A stretch of 8,767 nt of DNA from Bacteroidota bacterium. Lineage in GTDB: Bacteria; Bacteroidota; Bacteroidia; Flavobacteriales_F; PHOS-HE28. The stretch lies in the NCBI GenBank assembly GCA_023430945.1, contig JAEYYE010000059.1, forward strand, positions 1 to 8,767, read 5' to 3'. Below the pieces are notes generated by a model. It saw only the letters and a list, made by a program, of their open reading frames with translations. It ran no database searches and had not been told where the DNA came from. The translations under genes were made by a program, and so were the position numbers. Numbering within the stretch: the first letter of the stretch is position 1; every line of letters begins with the position of its first letter. Shown piece after piece: positions 7,051-8,767 of this stretch.

Positions 7051-8607
7051 TCAGAGCCGGCTCCAGCGCGGGAATTGCACAACGCTATCAGGTATCACGA
7101 TCACATTCTGTGGAAATTCATCAAGTCCGCGGCCATCCTGGATCGCGTAAACGGTATATCCTTTCGCGATCAACCGCCCGGCATCTTCATCCGTTGGCAT
7201 CTTGTCCCAGGTGCTGTGCCCATGATCGAACATGAATTGCAGGAAATGGTTCGATGGCATGTTGAAGATCGCGGTGGTGCGTGGATCTCCGAGTTGTGCA
7301 GCGAGCTTTTCCATCACCGGCATCGCTTCCATGAATTGCCTGCGCCAGCCGAGTTGTTCCTTCAATTCCTCGGGCAAGGAGTGGCGCTTCACGATCCGCA
7401 CCGGATCGAGGGCAAGGATGAGAACAACGATCATCCCGATCGGAAAGATCCATCGCTGCACCCGGTTCGTTCCGACCCGATCGATGCAAAGACCGATCGC
7501 ATTTCCGATCGCGATCATGTAGATCGGCAGGAGCACCATGGTGTAACAGATCATCTTCGTCTGAGCGATCATGAAGAAGCTGTGGATCGCCAGGAAGATC
7601 GAAAGAAGAACGATGCGATGATCTCTTTCCTTCACTTGAACGACCAATAGAACGAAAGCCGGAACAACGATCCACCAAGTGAACGGCGGCACCAGATCAT
7701 CGATCGCATCGAGGTGGAAAAGCCAGGTGCCGCGATGGCCGTCGATCGGATAGGAGAAATGCCTGGATTTGAATTCCACCTCGTACGCTGCTTCTGTGGG
7801 GAACCAGGTCCAGATGTGCCAGAGCCAGGCACCAACGAGTAGGGTAGTGATCGAGGTCGCCAGCAGAAAGTGAAGGAAAGTGCGTGGATCGAATTTTCGT
7901 TGAAGAACGATCAGGCCGAATGGAAGAAAGGCTAGAAGGCCGACATACCATTTGGTAAGGATCGCGGCGGCGCAGAAAAGTCCGATCGCCGCGGCCCATT
8001 GCCGGCGCGGATCCTTCAGGTACTCCAGCAATGACCAAATGCTGAAACCCACCAGTGCAATGAAGATCGCATCGTTGTGGTCGGTATTGATCGAACCAGC
8101 GGTGAGCTCGATCAGGAGATAAGAGAAGGAAACAAGGATCGCAGAAATGAAACCAACGCGTTCATTACGGAGGATCGTTCCCATGCGCCAGGTGATCGGA
8201 ACGAGCAATGCCGTGAGGATCGCGCTCGGGATGCGCACGGCCCACACTTCGGTCCCGAAGATCTTCATGCTTAGTGCGATCAGCCAGAGGAAGAACGGTG
8301 GTTTGTGCAACCAGATATGTTGGTGCGGCCAGTGATCGGTGATCGGCATCGCAAGTTCACGGTGAAGCATCGGCGTGAGCGGATGGTCCATCATGTTCTT
8401 CGCCGCCACCGCGTGAAAGACCTCATCCCACATGTTCAGGAACGGGTCGAGGAAAGCGGCCGAAATGCGAAGAACCAATGCCGCAAGCGTAAGTAAGATC
8501 AACGCCCACTTCCTGTGATCGTTCTGGTAAAGTTGGATCGATGCACCGGCGAGGATGATCGAAATGCCGATCGTGATGAATTGCCAGGAAAGCAGTACCG
8601 CGAACAT
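7051..8607 (-). CDS. ArnT/PMT-like membrane glycosyltransferase (GT39/GT83 type)
   Basis: This encodes 518 residues from an ATG at 8607; an in-frame TTG at 8616 is a less likely start. The N-terminal two thirds are polytopic, with about 12 membrane segments. The first long periplasmic loop carries MWDEVFHAVAAKNM (59-72), with D61-E62 at the position of the catalytic or metal-binding acidic pair of GT-C enzymes. IWLHKPPFFLWL (98-109) is equivalent to the EKPPL..W motif of ArnT-like proteins. TDHNDA (175-180), LTKWYVGLL (217-225, compare LTKGP) and QTKMICYTMVLLP (349-361) also fit the PMT_2/GT39 pattern. Residues 402-518 form a soluble, probably periplasmic, tail. Enzymes of this family move a sugar from a polyprenyl-phosphate carrier to lipid A, protein or a glycan on the outer face of the inner membrane; donor and acceptor are not evident. 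It lies 59 bp downstream of a T9SS-secreted protein and 110 bp upstream of another. Confidence 0.87.
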   Translation of the reverse strand: MFAVLLSWQFITIGISIILAGASIQLYQNDHRKWALILLTLAALVLRISAAFLDPFLNMWDEVFHAVAAKNMMDHPLTPMLHRELAMPITDHWPHQHIWLHKPPFFLWLIALSMKIFGTEVWAVRIPSAILTALLVPITWRMGTILRNERVGFISAILVSFSYLLIELTAGSINTDHNDAIFIALVGFSIWSLLEYLKDPRRQWAAAIGLFCAAAILTKWYVGLLAFLPFGLIVLQRKFDPRTFLHFLLATSITTLLVGAWLWHIWTWFPTEAAYEVEFKSRHFSYPIDGHRGTWLFHLDAIDDLVPPFTWWIVVPAFVLLVVQVKERDHRIVLLSIFLAIHSFFMIAQTKMICYTMVLLPIYMIAIGNAIGLCIDRVGTNRVQRWIFPIGMIVVLILALDPVRIVKRHSLPEELKEQLGWRRQFMEAMPVMEKLAAQLGDPRTTAIFNMPSNHFLQFMFDHGHSTWDKMPTDEDAGRLIAKGYTVYAIQDGRGLDEFPQNVIVIPDSVVQFPRWSRL

Positions 8608-8612
8608 CCGCG

Positions 8613-8620
8613 CCAAGGTA
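8613..8620 (-). promoter_or_regulatory. Possible -7-like element very close to the GT39-like start
   Basis: The minus-strand reading is TACCTTGG within CTACCTTGGCGC, only 5 nt before the ATG at 8607. It resembles the elements before the other genes, but this spacing would make the transcript leaderless or nearly so. No -33 TTG is present. It may be chance. Confidence 0.22.
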
Positions 8621-8666
8621 GCCGGTCAGATCGATCGGCTCATGATCATCATATCGTGCGTTGGAT

Positions 8667-8767
8667 CTATTCCTTTATAAAGCGATGGGTGAGGATCGAG
8701 ATACCATGTTTCCCGTTTAATCGCAGGTAATAGCTCCCTGCCTCCAAGCCGTTCACGTTGATATTCC
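8667..8767 (-). CDS. C-terminal end of a T9SS-secreted protein (sorting domain only)
   Basis: The last 32 codons of a gene enter from the right edge; the first two bases (8767-8766) complete a codon outside the window, and the stop is TAG at 8669-8667. The peptide reads NINVNGLEAGSYYL, then RLNGKHG, then ISILTHRFIKE. This is the final part of a type A T9SS sorting domain: a hydrophobic strand, the L-x-x-G-x-Y-x-L-R-L core, a turn, and a last strand ending in the basic RFIKE. The other two frames give no comparable match. The main body and function of the protein lie outside the window. The GT39-like gene starts 59 bp downstream on the same strand, with no clear terminator between them. Confidence 0.8.
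   Translation of the reverse strand, partial: NINVNGLEAGSYYLRLNGKHGISILTHRFIKE

Larger units (their letters stand above)
1..8767. other. Strong window-wide enrichment of GATC and CGATCG
   Basis: A line-by-line hand count gives about 210 GATC sites, against about 34 expected in random DNA of this length, and more than 30 CGATCG sites against about 2. The sites occur in all genes and in the gaps. In the GT39-like gene they often read as G|ATC (as in ATG ATC GCG ATC), and in the propeller gene often as GAT|C (as in TTC GAT CCG), so no single codon pair explains them. The bias resembles the HIP1 (GCGATCGC) enrichment of cyanobacteria in kind. The count is by eye and may be off by several percent. 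Confidence 0.85.

Overview
The window looks like ordinary chromosomal DNA of a member of the Bacteroidota, most likely near the Flavobacteriales, with GC content in the mid-50s by eye. Three things support this. Two proteins end in type IX secretion system (T9SS) type A C-terminal sorting domains, one of them cut by the right edge. None of the starts has a clear Shine-Dalgarno sequence. The gene set (CotH plus lamin-tail surface protein, SBBP/beta-propeller cargo, YtcJ-like lipoprotein amidohydrolase, GT39-like membrane enzyme) is typical of that phylum. No rRNA, tRNA, CRISPR array, insertion sequence or phage gene was seen.

All six genes are on the minus strand and are read from right to left. 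(1) 8767-8667: the last 32 residues of a T9SS-secreted protein. (2) 8607-7051: an ArnT/PMT-like (GT39/GT83-type) polytopic glycosyltransferase of 518 aa. (3) 6940-5270: a 556-aa secreted protein with seven ~65-residue propeller repeats and a T9SS sorting domain, followed by a strong 14-bp hairpin that probably terminates transcription. (4) 5145-3823: a 440-aa multi-pass membrane protein resembling polysaccharide polymerase or GT-C-like enzymes. It overlaps by 4 bp (ATGA) with (5) 3826-2195: a 543-aa lipoprotein amidohydrolase of the YtcJ/Amidohydrolase_3 family. (6) 2115-1: a CotH-kinase-like surface protein with a lamin-tail domain, running off the left edge.

Genes 4 and 5 are very probably translationally coupled. 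Gene 6 may be co-transcribed or may have its own promoter in the 79-bp gap. Together the genes describe a cell-envelope neighbourhood: exported T9SS cargo, an outer-envelope lipoprotein hydrolase, and two integral membrane proteins of the lipid-linked sugar transfer type. A functional link, such as glycosylation of T9SS cargo or of its A-LPS anchor, is only inference.

The most unusual signal is compositional. GATC occurs about 210 times by hand count, against roughly 34 expected for random sequence, and CGATCG occurs more than 30 times against about 2 expected. This holds in every gene, in more than one codon phase, and in the short non-coding gaps. It includes a perfect 14-bp palindrome made of two CGATCG units just upstream of the propeller gene. 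No complete new defence or mobile system was found. No gene-free stretch exceeds 300 bases; the longest gap is 124 bp.
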